A stretch of DNA of 41,668 nucleotides from Saprospiraceae bacterium (GCA_028284395.1 JANQRV010000577.1:1-41668), one strand, 5' to 3'. Shown: positions 16,342 to 25,350, counted from the first letter of the stretch. Program-made: numbers and translations. The notes: generated by a model from the letters alone, not told the origin.

Positions 16342-17304
16342 ATGGATTTCTACACGGGCCTCGGCAAAAGAGAAATGCCGGATTTTATAGAAAATAAGCG
16401 CTTAAAAGACAGGAGTAAGTACATCGTTTCGCCACCCCTACAAAAAGCTGTAAATGTAGCCATACTCCTAGGCCAACCGTTGTTGATCACAGGAGAGCCA
16501 GGTACTGGCAAGACTCAATTGGCGCACCATATTGCGGACTTTTTTGATATGGATGGGTTTGAGGACAACCTATTTGTTTTCAATACTAAGTCCACCTCCA
16601 CTGCAACAGACCTACTGTATCGTTATGATTCCCTAAAGCACTTTCAGTATATTCAGAATAATGATAAGGAACTGACGCCGGAACAAATAGAATCCCTGTT
16701 TATTCAATACCGTGGGTTAGGAGCTGCCATTAAATCAGGAAGACGCTGTGTTGTGTTGATTGACGAGATTGACAAAGCACCACGAGACTTGCCCAATGAC
16801 ATTTTAGATGTTTTGGAGGAACTGGCTTTTGAAGTCCCTGAAATTGGCCGAGTGGGAATGGATAAAATCCGAACGGATCCGATCAATCGCCCCATAGTTT
16901 TATTGACTTCAAACTCAGAAAAGAATTTGCCGGATGCCTTCTTAAGGCGTTGTGTATTTTTCCACATTCCGTTTCCCGGCGAGGAAATGTTACTGAGGAT
17001 TTTGAAAAGCAAAGTATCGGATCTTGCGCCCGCTCAATTGGATATTGCCATCCAACATTTTCACGTGATTCGGGGAAAATGCAAACGCAAACCCCCGGCT
17101 ACAGCAGAATTACTGCAATGGGTTTCGGTATTGGAACGTTTGCAGCAATTAGGCAAGTTTACGGTCGATAAACTTCTTTCCGTAGACAACTTATCGTCAG
17201 ATGAAATACAGGAATTACAAGCTACTTACGGATTATTGGTAAAAGATAAGGAAGATTTGAAATCCGGTATGAGCGACCTTCTCGGGATTCCAAATTACCA
17301 ATGA
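16342..17304 (+). CDS. MoxR-type AAA+ ATPase
   Basis: A 320-aa cytoplasmic protein starting at ATG 16342. It is an AAA_5/MoxR ATPase: Walker A 'GEPGTGKTQ' near residues 51-59, Walker B 'VVLIDEIDK' near 138-146, sensor 1 'VLLTSNSEKNLPDAFLRRC' with the arginine-finger pair near 195, and a C-terminal helical lid. The first 30 residues with 'YIVSPPLQKAVNVAILLGQPLLITG' are typical of MoxR proteins that pair with vWA-domain partners. MoxR proteins act as chaperone-like remodelers. Its stop overlaps an ATG (ATGA at 17301-17304), which is the expected junction with the following large membrane protein, so the two are likely co-expressed and act together. Confidence 0.9.
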   Translation: MDFYTGLGKREMPDFIENKRLKDRSKYIVSPPLQKAVNVAILLGQPLLITGEPGTGKTQLAHHIADFFDMDGFEDNLFVFNTKSTSTATDLLYRYDSLKHFQYIQNNDKELTPEQIESLFIQYRGLGAAIKSGRRCVVLIDEIDKAPRDLPNDILDVLEELAFEVPEIGRVGMDKIRTDPINRPIVLLTSNSEKNLPDAFLRRCVFFHIPFPGEEMLLRILKSKVSDLAPAQLDIAIQHFHVIRGKCKRKPPATAELLQWVSVLERLQQLGKFTVDKLLSVDNLSSDEIQELQATYGLLVKDKEDLKSGMSDLLGIPNYQ

Positions 17305-17311
17305 TATCGAT

Positions 17312-17318
17312 CCCTTTT
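17312..17318 (+). other. CCCTTTT heptamer at an unresolved start, possible -1 slip site
   Basis: The ATG at 17301 (overlapping the MoxR stop) opens a frame that ends after 28 codons at 17385-17387. The large downstream coding frame is -1 to it and open from 17273 without ATG, GTG or TTG before 17384. In the ATG frame the bases at 17312-17318 read C-CCT-TTT, a standard X-XXY-YYZ slippery heptamer. A -1 slip there would yield MISIPF joined to 'SSISLFLEALQKEGFEIGV'. A one-base undercall in the C or T run would give the same effect. A 6-bp stem (17319-17324 with 17337-17342) follows immediately, closer than usual stimulators. Confidence 0.4.
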
Positions 17319-17383
17319 CTTCCATATCGCTATTCCTGGAAGCTTTACAAAAGGAAGGCTTTGAAATTGGTGTTGATACCCAT

Positions 17384-20300
17384 TTGAAAGTAGCTGAAGT
17401 ACTGCGACATATTCCTGCCGGAAGCACGGTTATGACCTATGGTGACTATCTAGCGCCGGTTTTAGTGAAAAGTGCCAAGGAACAGGATAAGTTTGCCGTC
17501 GTTTTTCCAAGACTCGCCCCTTGGTTAGGATTGGACTTCCCCACAAATTCAGAGCCCGTAATTGCCAAACCATCTAAAACGACATTACTCCCACCCAGAA
17601 AAAGACACTATCGTTGGGTTGGAGCTCTCTTAGCCATGTTATTGGCGGGATGCGCTTATTTTGGCTATTTTCTCCTGAACCCCATTGTCAAGGGCTGTAT
17701 GGATGAAACATCGGTGAATTACAATCCAAATGCAAATCGGGACGATGGATCCTGTTCTTATCTTCCGCCAGATTCCACCATCGTAGGATGTCTTGATCCG
17801 GCGTCCATTAATTTTAATCCCGATGCTACTAAAGGTTGTGAAGATTGCTGTAATTATACAGGATGTATGGACTCTTTGGCATTAAATTTTAATGTCAAGG
17901 CCAAGATACCCTGTGAAGGTTGCTGTGAATACAATGCGCGTTCGGAACAAAACCTGTCTTCTGTTGCTAGTCTCGTAGAAACGGATTCCACCGTTTTTCT
18001 AGTGCCGTTTGGAAAGCAAGAATTGACGAAGCCGCAATTGATTGCCATTGACCGGGAATGGACTTTCCTCGTTTATCAATCAAAGGACCTGTTGGTATGG
18101 ATCCTCTCCGGTATCCTGATGGCTTTTATTTTATCGGTCTTACTTTTTAACCGTGCTCAAAGAGGATTTGCTGCTCGCAGAGAACGAGGTGAAGAACCTC
18201 CTTATTTACTACCAATAAAGGTTTCTGATCATCAAGGTATACGCTTTAGGGAAGGATTGAGTCCGGTCTTAAATCGCTTTCGAAGCCGAGAATCCAGCCA
18301 GAGGCAACTCCTCGACATTAAGAAGACGATTAATGCTACCATCAAAAAAGGAGGGGGATTGGATTTTAAATTCCGCCACTATTCGGCACCAACAGAATAC
18401 TTGCTGCTGATCGACAAGCCCGCCGAACAGGACCACCAAAGTCATTTGGCCAATCAGTTTTATGCCCAATTACAGAGAAGTGAGATTTATGCCGAGCGCT
18501 ACTACTACGACGGCAATCCCGCAATATGCTGGAATGAAGCATATCCCACTGGAATAAGGCTCGAACGATTGATGCAGAAGCATTATGGCGCTCGATTGCT
18601 GGTGTTTGCGGATGGTCATAGTTTCATCAATCCAGTTGCGATTTCACTAGAGCCTTGGCTCCAAAAAATGGATGTTTGGTCCAAGAGGGCTTTGGTGACG
18701 AACACTCCTACGATGGATTGGGGATATCGGGAAAGACTTCTAGCTGACTTCTTTTACATTTTACCCAATAACCTAGATGGACTCAGGACGTTAGAAGATC
18801 ACTTTGCAGAAGGTAAGCCAACTAATTTAGCTAAATGGAAGTACAAATATGGCCAGGCTGATCAGGTAATCGAACTATCAGAAGATCAACTTCCGCAAAG
18901 TATGAGAAGTTATTTTCCCGTCCCCATGTGTAAATGGATTGCGGCTTGCGCGGTTTATCCAGAATTGCATTGGGATCTTACGGTGGCTTTGGGGCGAGTC
19001 ATCGAGAAAGGACAATCTCACCAGTTAGTGACCTATGAAAGGGTTCGTCAGTTGTCTCAACTCGAATGGTTTCGCAAAGGAGAAATTCCCGGTGCTGCCA
19101 GGGAAAGACTAATGGGGTTGCTGAGTAATCAGGAAAAACAACAAGTGAGAAAAGCTTTGCTGCGAATTTTGGAGCAAAATGTGCCACAGAATCAAAGTAG
19201 CTTTGCTTTTGAAGAACATCAACTTCACTTAGCGGTCAATAAACTATTGGTGGAAAAAATGCCCGCTGAAAGAAAGAAATGGATCGAAGTTTACCGAAAT
19301 CAATACGAGAAAGGGCTGCCCGAAGATTTCGTTGCCATTCGCGAATTGGACCAACAATTCAATAAGGTACTGGATTTTAAATTACCCAATACTTACTGGA
19401 AGTTGTTCTATCGGGATGGTCGTAAGCTACTGGGAGAAAGAAGGTTGGTTATTCCGGTGGTGGGACTTATTTTGATCGGTCTTCTTTTTTTTGGGAATTG
19501 GTTATGGAAAGTACCGTGCTTTGAACGGAGCAATCTCGTATATATCCCTGGAGAAGATGCCCGGACCTGCGTCTTTAGTGTTGAAGATTCGGTCAATTAT
19601 TTCACTCTGAAAGCACTGTACCACATCGACCGTTCAGAAATGGATTCAATGGGCAAAGTCGAAAGATTCATGTTTGCCCATGACCGGAGTGCAGAGTTTA
19701 GAGAACGCGTCGACGATGTGTTTCAACCGGCTATAGCGCGGGCTTATTTCAACAAAGCACGCGACCACTACAACGCGAAGAATTTTCAAAATAGCCAATT
19801 ATTTCTGCAAAAACTTTTCGAGAGTTTTCAGGAAAATCAGATCGAAAACGGAAATTTCAGAGGAAATGCTCTTCAGATGCTGGGGCTGTGTTATTTCTAT
19901 CAGGGGGATTACGAGAAAGCTAATTCCTTTAGTGCCGTGATAGAAGAACGATCAAACTATATGGAAGAGACAGGTGTCCCTAATTTAACTCATTTCACCA
20001 GATATGATTTCGTCGATTCAATGGTAATGGGGCACATTAGAATTCGCAAAGAGGGGAAGTATGGCTTTCTGGATCAAAAAGGGGCTGAAACCTGGGCTAC
20101 CAAAGATGGACTTCCTCCTTTTGATCATGCTTTCAATTATACAGAAGATTCCACCGCATTGGTTATGGATAAAAACCTCCAATGCTTCATAGATTGGAAT
20201 GGACTCCGGCATGCAGCTAACTGCTTTGCAAAGCTGATCCCCTTTAAGGATTCGGCTACACAGAAGTGGGGGTATGAGAACGGTAATGGGATCATAGTCA

Positions 20301-21628
20301 TCGAGCCGATTTACGACCAGGTATCCTCATTTGGTGAAGAGGGGTTGGCAATAGTTCAAGCCAACGGACAATTTGGATTTGTCCGAAAGAATGGGCAACT
20401 CTTGAATGCGGGACTGGTCTTCGATGGTGCTGATGCCTTTAGCGAGGGCCTCGCTAACATCCGTAAGGGAGGGAAATGGGGATATTTGAAAGCGGATGGG
20501 AAATTGGCAATTCCCTATCGCTTTGACGTTGCAGAACCATTTGGCAAAGGAACGGCAAGAGTTGAATTAAACGATGTTGGGTTTTACATCGATACCAATG
20601 GTGACTGCGTTAGCGGTAATAACTGCCCAAGAACATCCTTTATTATTACTGTCTTGGATGCAACAACGAAGGAACCGATCACCGGTGCTGTAATCTCGCA
20701 TGAGAATCGCGTTTTCAAAACTACGGAAACCAATAGTCAAGGAATGGCAACGTTGGATATTTTTGAACATGAACTACCTCGATTCCCCACTTTTAAAGTG
20801 GAGGCCGAAGCCTATAATTCCTTGTTCGTAAGAGTCCCGCTGCAGTATGGCAAAAACATAGACCCAATTTTGATGGTACCGTCCGGGCAAGTTATTGAAG
20901 ATCGTGATGGCGATGGCATTGCCAATACTGAAGATGCTTGCCCAGATGCTGCCGGACCCAGATCTACTTTTGGTTGCCCGGATAGTGATAAAGATGGCGT
21001 CATGGATCGCGAAGATAAATGTCCTACGGAAAAAGGTAGTAAATCAAATGGAGGATGCCCCAAGACGCTAACGGAAAAGACGGCCCAAAAGCCTAGCCGT
21101 CAACGGGTTCAATTGAATGAAATCGATGGCACTCAATCCGAATTCAAGGCAAAAGACGGACAAGTATATTTGGCGATCTCGTATGCTGGCCAAACCTGGT
21201 TGGCAGAAAATTTATCCATCGATATACCAGGAGCTACCTGCTACGAAGATCAAGTGAATTATTGTTCTTCGTTGGGCAGGCTTTATCCATGGGAAGCAGC
21301 GATTGAAGCTTGCCAGGAATTGGGTATGGGTTGGCGGCTACCCTCTGTAAAAGACTGGGAGGACTTGGCTACACGTTTTGGGGGCAGAGGTAATCCAGCT
21401 TTTCTAGGACTTACAAATGAAAATAACGGTTTTGCCGCAAAACTGGGTGGTTACAGGACTACCGATGGGGATTATGTTTATCTGAATACCTATGGCTACT
21501 TCTGGACCAGCGATCGTTATGGCAAGGAAAGTGCCTGGTATTACAATCTTGGCAAAGCTACCGAAAGGTTGGATCGATATTATAATCAACGAACTTATGG
21601 TTATTCTGTACGTTGTATTAAAGATTGA
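17384..21628 (+). CDS. Three-pass membrane sensor-like partner of MoxR (vWA-like, WG, TSP3, FISUMP)
   Basis: At least 1414 aa from TTG 17384, but coding signal starts earlier (frame open from 17273; see the heptamer at 17312). Order: short N-terminal helical domain; TM1 (about 65-88) preceded by KRHYRW; three Cys-rich 'GCMD..S.NYNP' repeats (about 104-185); TM2 (about 218-240) followed by an Arg-rich stretch; a cytoplasmic region (about 240-680) with a vWA-like fold ('EYLLLIDKPAEQD', 'ARLLVFADG') lacking the DxSxS metal motif; TM3 (about 686-708) preceded by GRKLLGERR; then TPR-like helices, WG repeats ('YGFLDQKG', 'FGFVRKNGQ', 'WGYLKADGK'), a carboxypeptidase-regulatory-like domain, thrombospondin type 3 calcium repeats ('DRDGDGI', 'DSDKDGVMD'), and a C-terminal FISUMP domain (about 1230-1414). 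Positive-inside charges give N-in, C-out topology. No catalytic motif is seen. Confidence 0.85.
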   Translation: MKVAEVLRHIPAGSTVMTYGDYLAPVLVKSAKEQDKFAVVFPRLAPWLGLDFPTNSEPVIAKPSKTTLLPPRKRHYRWVGALLAMLLAGCAYFGYFLLNPIVKGCMDETSVNYNPNANRDDGSCSYLPPDSTIVGCLDPASINFNPDATKGCEDCCNYTGCMDSLALNFNVKAKIPCEGCCEYNARSEQNLSSVASLVETDSTVFLVPFGKQELTKPQLIAIDREWTFLVYQSKDLLVWILSGILMAFILSVLLFNRAQRGFAARRERGEEPPYLLPIKVSDHQGIRFREGLSPVLNRFRSRESSQRQLLDIKKTINATIKKGGGLDFKFRHYSAPTEYLLLIDKPAEQDHQSHLANQFYAQLQRSEIYAERYYYDGNPAICWNEAYPTGIRLERLMQKHYGARLLVFADGHSFINPVAISLEPWLQKMDVWSKRALVTNTPTMDWGYRERLLADFFYILPNNLDGLRTLEDHFAEGKPTNLAKWKYKYGQADQVIELSEDQLPQSMRSYFPVPMCKWIAACAVYPELHWDLTVALGRVIEKGQSHQLVTYERVRQLSQLEWFRKGEIPGAARERLMGLLSNQEKQQVRKALLRILEQNVPQNQSSFAFEEHQLHLAVNKLLVEKMPAERKKWIEVYRNQYEKGLPEDFVAIRELDQQFNKVLDFKLPNTYWKLFYRDGRKLLGERRLVIPVVGLILIGLLFFGNWLWKVPCFERSNLVYIPGEDARTCVFSVEDSVNYFTLKALYHIDRSEMDSMGKVERFMFAHDRSAEFRERVDDVFQPAIARAYFNKARDHYNAKNFQNSQLFLQKLFESFQENQIENGNFRGNALQMLGLCYFYQGDYEKANSFSAVIEERSNYMEETGVPNLTHFTRYDFVDSMVMGHIRIRKEGKYGFLDQKGAETWATKDGLPPFDHAFNYTEDSTALVMDKNLQCFIDWNGLRHAANCFAKLIPFKDSATQKWGYENGNGIIVIEPIYDQVSSFGEEGLAIVQANGQFGFVRKNGQLLNAGLVFDGADAFSEGLANIRKGGKWGYLKADGKLAIPYRFDVAEPFGKGTARVELNDVGFYIDTNGDCVSGNNCPRTSFIITVLDATTKEPITGAVISHENRVFKTTETNSQGMATLDIFEHELPRFPTFKVEAEAYNSLFVRVPLQYGKNIDPILMVPSGQVIEDRDGDGIANTEDACPDAAGPRSTFGCPDSDKDGVMDREDKCPTEKGSKSNGGCPKTLTEKTAQKPSRQRVQLNEIDGTQSEFKAKDGQVYLAISYAGQTWLAENLSIDIPGATCYEDQVNYCSSLGRLYPWEAAIEACQELGMGWRLPSVKDWEDLATRFGGRGNPAFLGLTNENNGFAAKLGGYRTTDGDYVYLNTYGYFWTSDRYGKESAWYYNLGKATERLDRYYNQRTYGYSVRCIKD

Positions 21629-21898
21629 TCCTAAATTGTTTAAGTGCAAAATGCAACTCTTTTGGCCATCAGTTCGTTAAAAGATTCTTAATACTGCTGA
21701 CTTGATGCGCTTCTAAGTACGAAATCCAGTCTTACCGTCGTTGTCATACCATACTCTTTTCTTTCGGACAGGGTACTAAATATAATGTGAAATCACTAAT
21801 AAGCAGGCACGACAACTAGTCCAAGCGCAGGAATCGAACTTTTCCTTCAATGACCACTTGACATTGATTTACCTAACAACAATTAACTAAAAATTCAG

Positions 21899-22714
21899 AT
21901 GAACCGCCAGTTCTATTTCTTTTGCTTTATCATTTTGTTGCCCCTATCACTTTTCGCTCAAAAGAAAGGGACACCTCAGTACTTATTGGAAAGTTCAGCT
22001 AAATTTGGCATTAGTGATGCCAGTCTATTCGATCAATTGATGGGAGTGGTCCCTGGTGTTGGTAAGAGTTCAAAGGCCTTGATTCAGCGACAGAGTGTCA
22101 AATCATATATGATGCCCGTTAGAGATATTGGTATGCGAGGAGAGAGCGTCGCTTTTATTGCCGCGAATTGTATGGAATTTTACGTTAATCTCGATCGAAA
22201 TTACAAAGTTAATTTAAGTCCGGATTACATCTCTCTTAACCTGGCCAATGTAGGACAGAAAGTCAACCCCGCCGGTGTCTTCCAGTTTTTGGCCTCCGAT
22301 GGAACCGTTAGTGCAGCGATTTTGCCATATGGATCTACGAAATTGACTAGTGGTGTCTATGCCACTGAAAAATATAAGGTCAGAAATTATTTACACCTTT
22401 TTCGAAATATGACGAGGGGACGGCAGCGAATTTTCGAGACACGAAAGGCACTTCTTCGTGGCCATCCCGTAATGGTTGAAATTCGGGCTAGTGAGAAATT
22501 GAAGAATACCAAGGGGGATCGGTATTGGGAGCCGGATGCTGGAGAAACCCAAAAATATCCATTGGTAATTGTCGGTTATGACGAGTTAGAAGAAGCTTTT
22601 GAGGCTACCAGTTGCTGGGGAAGAAAATGGGGTGATAATGGTTATATCTGGATTCATTATTCTGACTTTGAAAAATATGCCGAAAACGGATATGTTTTAG
22701 TAATGGATCACTAG
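21899..22714 (+). CDS. Secreted papain-fold (C1-like) pseudopeptidase
   Basis: A 271-aa protein starting at ATG 21899 with a signal peptide ending near LFAQ-K (residue 21). The papain family layout is visible: 'MMPVRDIGMRGESVAFIAA' corresponds to the segment around the active-site cysteine, 'KYPLVIVGYDE' to the GHAV(L)VVGYD segment, and 'ATSCWGRKWGDNGYIWIHYSDF' to NSWGxxWGxxGY. However all triad positions differ: Ser83 replaces Cys, Tyr220 replaces His, and Ser238 replaces Asn. So the fold is probably kept without cysteine protease activity, suggesting a binding or inhibitor-like role. It lies 270 bases after the large membrane protein, on the same strand, and may or may not be part of that system. 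Fold assignment is by motif reading only. Confidence 0.7.
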   Translation: MNRQFYFFCFIILLPLSLFAQKKGTPQYLLESSAKFGISDASLFDQLMGVVPGVGKSSKALIQRQSVKSYMMPVRDIGMRGESVAFIAANCMEFYVNLDRNYKVNLSPDYISLNLANVGQKVNPAGVFQFLASDGTVSAAILPYGSTKLTSGVYATEKYKVRNYLHLFRNMTRGRQRIFETRKALLRGHPVMVEIRASEKLKNTKGDRYWEPDAGETQKYPLVIVGYDELEEAFEATSCWGRKWGDNGYIWIHYSDFEKYAENGYVLVMDH

Positions 22715-22718
22715 ATCA

Positions 22719-22752
22719 TTGACTCCCTTTAATATTCAGTCCGTTAGATTTG
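22719..22752 (+). promoter_or_regulatory. Promoter of tilS
   Basis: TTG at 22719-22721, a 23-base spacer and TAGATTTG at 22745-22752, an exact match to the -7 element of Bacteroidota. Initiation just downstream makes the upstream TTG at 22750 impossible as a start and supports ATG 22786. Confidence 0.55.
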
Positions 22753-22785
22753 CAAAAAATTAGAATTTTTGTAAATCTTGCAGGC

Positions 22786-24123
22786 ATGTTAAACGCTTTT
22801 CAAGCACATATTTCTGAGAAAGAGTTATTTGCTGAAGATCATCGCGTATTGCTGGCAATCAGCGGTGGAATCGATTCAGTTGTCATGGCTGACCTTTTCC
22901 ATGCCTCCTCTGTTCATTTTGCACTGGCGCACTGTAATTTTAAGTTAAGAGGTACGGCGTCGGATAGCGATGAACGATTTGTCCGGGAATTGTCTCGCGA
23001 ACTTGGTGTTCCATTCTTTAGCCAGCATTTCGATACCGATACCCATGCTAAGCGCATGGGAGCCAGCATTCAGATGGCTGCCCGCCATTTGCGATACGAT
23101 TGGTTGGAAGAAGTCAGGAGTAAAGAAGGCTTTGACGTCATTGCCACAGCCCATCATCTCGATGATGTCATTGAAACTGCCATTTACAATTGGACCAAGG
23201 GCTGTGGCATTAGAGGTTTACGAGGTATTCCAGTGAAAAATGGAAAGATCATCCGGCCTTTATTATTTGCCACAAAAGAAGAAATCCTTGCTTATAGCCA
23301 CCAGAGAAAACTACGCCATCGGGAAGATGACTCCAATCACGAAGATAAATATGCCAGGAATAAAATTCGGCACCACATCATTCCCGTGCTGGAAAAACTG
23401 AATCCTGGTTTGCAAACTACCATGGCAGCGAACTTTCAGCGATTGAAGGAAAGTGAATTTTGGTTTTCCTATGGTCTCGAAGAAATCAAGAAAAAGGTTT
23501 GGCGGGAAGAAGGGGCTTCCATTAGCATCAATCTTGCACTTCTGAAGCAATACCCTTATCCACTGACTCCGCTGTACGAATGGTTGTCCCCCTATGGATT
23601 TAACGCGAGCCAACTTTCTCAACTTATAGATAACGAAAAGTCAGGTACAGGATGCCTTTTGTTTGCCAAGCACCATAAGCTTTTAAAAGACCGCTCGGTT
23701 GCTTATCTAGAGGCAGTAGAGGGAGATGCGTTGGATAGCATAACACACCATATTATTCCCAAAGGAACCCGGAAAATACTGATTGGTGACCATCAACTGA
23801 TTATTCAAGAAAAGACCGGGAATATTGTAGAGTTTCCCTCCGACAATTTTTCTGCCTTTCTAGATGCTCAGAAAATTACTTACCCAATGCGATTGAGACA
23901 TTGGAAACCCGGGGATATTTTTGCGCCTCTTGGTTTGAAAGGCAAACATCAAAAGTTACAGGATTTCTTCTCCAATCAAAAAGTTAATCGCTTCGAAAAG
24001 GAAAGAATTTGGATCCTCGAAACTGCTGCTGGAGAGATTTGTTGGATTGTCGGCTACCGGATAAGCGAGTACTTTAGAATAACAGAAAGGACTAAAAAGT
24101 ACCTCGAATTGGTATGGATCTAA
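22786..24123 (+). CDS. tilS: tRNA(Ile)-lysidine synthase
   Basis: A 445-aa cytoplasmic enzyme that attaches lysine to C34 of tRNA-Ile(CAU), using ATP, so that it reads AUA as Ile. ATG 22786 is chosen because a promoter overlaps the alternative TTG at 22750. The N-terminal PP-loop ATPase domain shows 'LLAISGGIDSVVM' near residue 25, 'ALAHCNFKLRG(T)ASDSDE' and 'ATAHHLDDVIET' near 125, then 'RPLLFATKEEILAYSHQ' and 'SNHEDKYARNKIRHHIIP', all TilS hallmarks. The C-terminal region includes 'MRLRHWKPGDIFAPLGLKGKHQKLQDFF', matching the TilS C-terminal domain. Length is normal for the family. It is essential in most bacteria. Confidence 0.95.
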   Translation: MLNAFQAHISEKELFAEDHRVLLAISGGIDSVVMADLFHASSVHFALAHCNFKLRGTASDSDERFVRELSRELGVPFFSQHFDTDTHAKRMGASIQMAARHLRYDWLEEVRSKEGFDVIATAHHLDDVIETAIYNWTKGCGIRGLRGIPVKNGKIIRPLLFATKEEILAYSHQRKLRHREDDSNHEDKYARNKIRHHIIPVLEKLNPGLQTTMAANFQRLKESEFWFSYGLEEIKKKVWREEGASISINLALLKQYPYPLTPLYEWLSPYGFNASQLSQLIDNEKSGTGCLLFAKHHKLLKDRSVAYLEAVEGDALDSITHHIIPKGTRKILIGDHQLIIQEKTGNIVEFPSDNFSAFLDAQKITYPMRLRHWKPGDIFAPLGLKGKHQKLQDFFSNQKVNRFEKERIWILETAAGEICWIVGYRISEYFRITERTKKYLELVWI

Positions 24124-24143
24124 TATTTATATTTATATTTTTG
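24109..24143 (+). promoter_or_regulatory. Possible promoter for the thioredoxin-like T9SS protein
   Basis: TTG at 24109-24111 and TATTTTTG at 24136-24143, spaced by 24 bases, slightly long. The -7 match is exact but lies in an AT-rich run, so chance is likely enough to keep confidence low. Confidence 0.3.
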
Positions 24144-24262
24144 ATTTTATTTTCTGCGTAGTATCGTCCATTGAAGTCGTTCGTGGTAACCGTTTCAACT
24201 TATATATACAAGTTTTCAAATTCTCAGAACTGATTTTCTCCAATTTCTTAAAAAGAGCTTTT

Positions 24263-25321
24263 ATGAAGAACATTGTACTTTCACTTATCGGTATTTTCTT
24301 TGCCCTGGGACTTGCCGCACAAACAGAAATCGATATTCCAGAAACCCAAATGTCGCTTATTACCAAACGCACGGCAGATTGGTGTCCATTTTGTGGTGAA
24401 TGGGGTTGGACTCTAAAACAAGGACTGCTGGAAGACAATAGCAGGGACGCCTTGGTGATAGTGGCCCATTTTAGTGGAGATTTACAGACAGAAGTAGCAT
24501 TCGACATCACTTCCAATTTTGGTGGATTTGGGCAACCGCGTTTTTATTTGGCCAATGAAGATCAGAGAGCTTCTTCCGGCAATCATACTGAAGTTAGAGA
24601 ATCAATCAAAGCAAAAGTTACCATGGCAGCGCTTGAGAGTCCAGTTGCGCAAACAGGTATATTAACAACTTTTGATGATCAAAACCTTTTGGTCACAACC
24701 CGTACACGTTTTTTTCAACCTGGGTCCGGAGATTATTACCTAGGCATGTACTTGATCGAAAAAGAACGCATTGCTCCACAAGCAAGCCTGGGGCAAAATG
24801 CACAACACCGAAATTTAATCACGAAGTCGTTAACTGAGAGTAGTTTTGGGGACCCAATCGCACTGGGAAGTATACCTTCCGGTAATGAAATCGAATGGGC
24901 GGCCGGCATCGCTCTAGAGGATGCTCCTGACCTTGAAAATTTGATCGTAGCAACCATACTTTGGAAAAAAGAGGATGATCAGTATTTTTTCGTTAACACC
25001 AACTTTTCCGACGTTTTTTCCAGAGTTTCTGAAACAACTGCTATTTTAACCACAGAAGAATTGGCTACTTTTAAAGTCTACCCAACGGTGGCGACTGATT
25101 TTGTCACTGTTGAATTGGATCTTAACAGAAATTCTGAGACAGCGGCAATACAACTTTATAACATGAATGGGCAACTGGTAGAATCCATTTATCAGGGGAA
25201 TTTGTCAGAAGGTCAACACCGTCAAGTGTGGAATGCCAATAAGGGATTGCCGGCGGGATTGTATCAACTCCGTTTGGTCTTAGATGGTAAATTTGCAGTA
25301 AAGCCAATTGTTCTTAAGTAG
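24263..25321 (+). CDS. Secreted thioredoxin-like protein with type A T9SS sorting domain
   Basis: A 352-aa protein starting at ATG 24263. A signal peptide (cleavage near LAAQ-T) is followed by 'ITKRTADWCPFCGEWGW' near residue 38, a thioredoxin-type CxxC, and by a region with the pattern of Omp28-like thioredoxin-fold proteins ('NFGGFGQPRFYLAN' as the cis-Pro side). Residues about 125-260 are a beta-rich domain. The last 80 residues are a type A sorting domain: 'FKVYPTVATDFVTVEL', 'QLYNMNGQLVESIY', 'GLPAGLYQLRLVLDGKFAVKPIVLK'. The protein is thus expected on the cell surface or released through the type IX system, perhaps with disulfide or redox activity, or binding only. It is monocistronic. 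Confidence 0.85.
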   Translation: MKNIVLSLIGIFFALGLAAQTEIDIPETQMSLITKRTADWCPFCGEWGWTLKQGLLEDNSRDALVIVAHFSGDLQTEVAFDITSNFGGFGQPRFYLANEDQRASSGNHTEVRESIKAKVTMAALESPVAQTGILTTFDDQNLLVTTRTRFFQPGSGDYYLGMYLIEKERIAPQASLGQNAQHRNLITKSLTESSFGDPIALGSIPSGNEIEWAAGIALEDAPDLENLIVATILWKKEDDQYFFVNTNFSDVFSRVSETTAILTTEELATFKVYPTVATDFVTVELDLNRNSETAAIQLYNMNGQLVESIYQGNLSEGQHRQVWNANKGLPAGLYQLRLVLDGKFAVKPIVLK

Positions 25322-25350
25322 TATTTATTACGGCATTCTACAGAAATAAG

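Noticed and set aside
17301..17387. A separate 28-codon gene from the ATG overlapping the MoxR stop
   Set aside because: Too short, no recognisable content beyond the first residues; better explained as the entry to the downstream long frame.
21821..21842. tRNA-like T-arm (GTTCGATTCC on the minus strand)
   Set aside because: No acceptor stem, anticodon arm or CCA-side pairing can be drawn around it; a single T-loop-like string is not enough.
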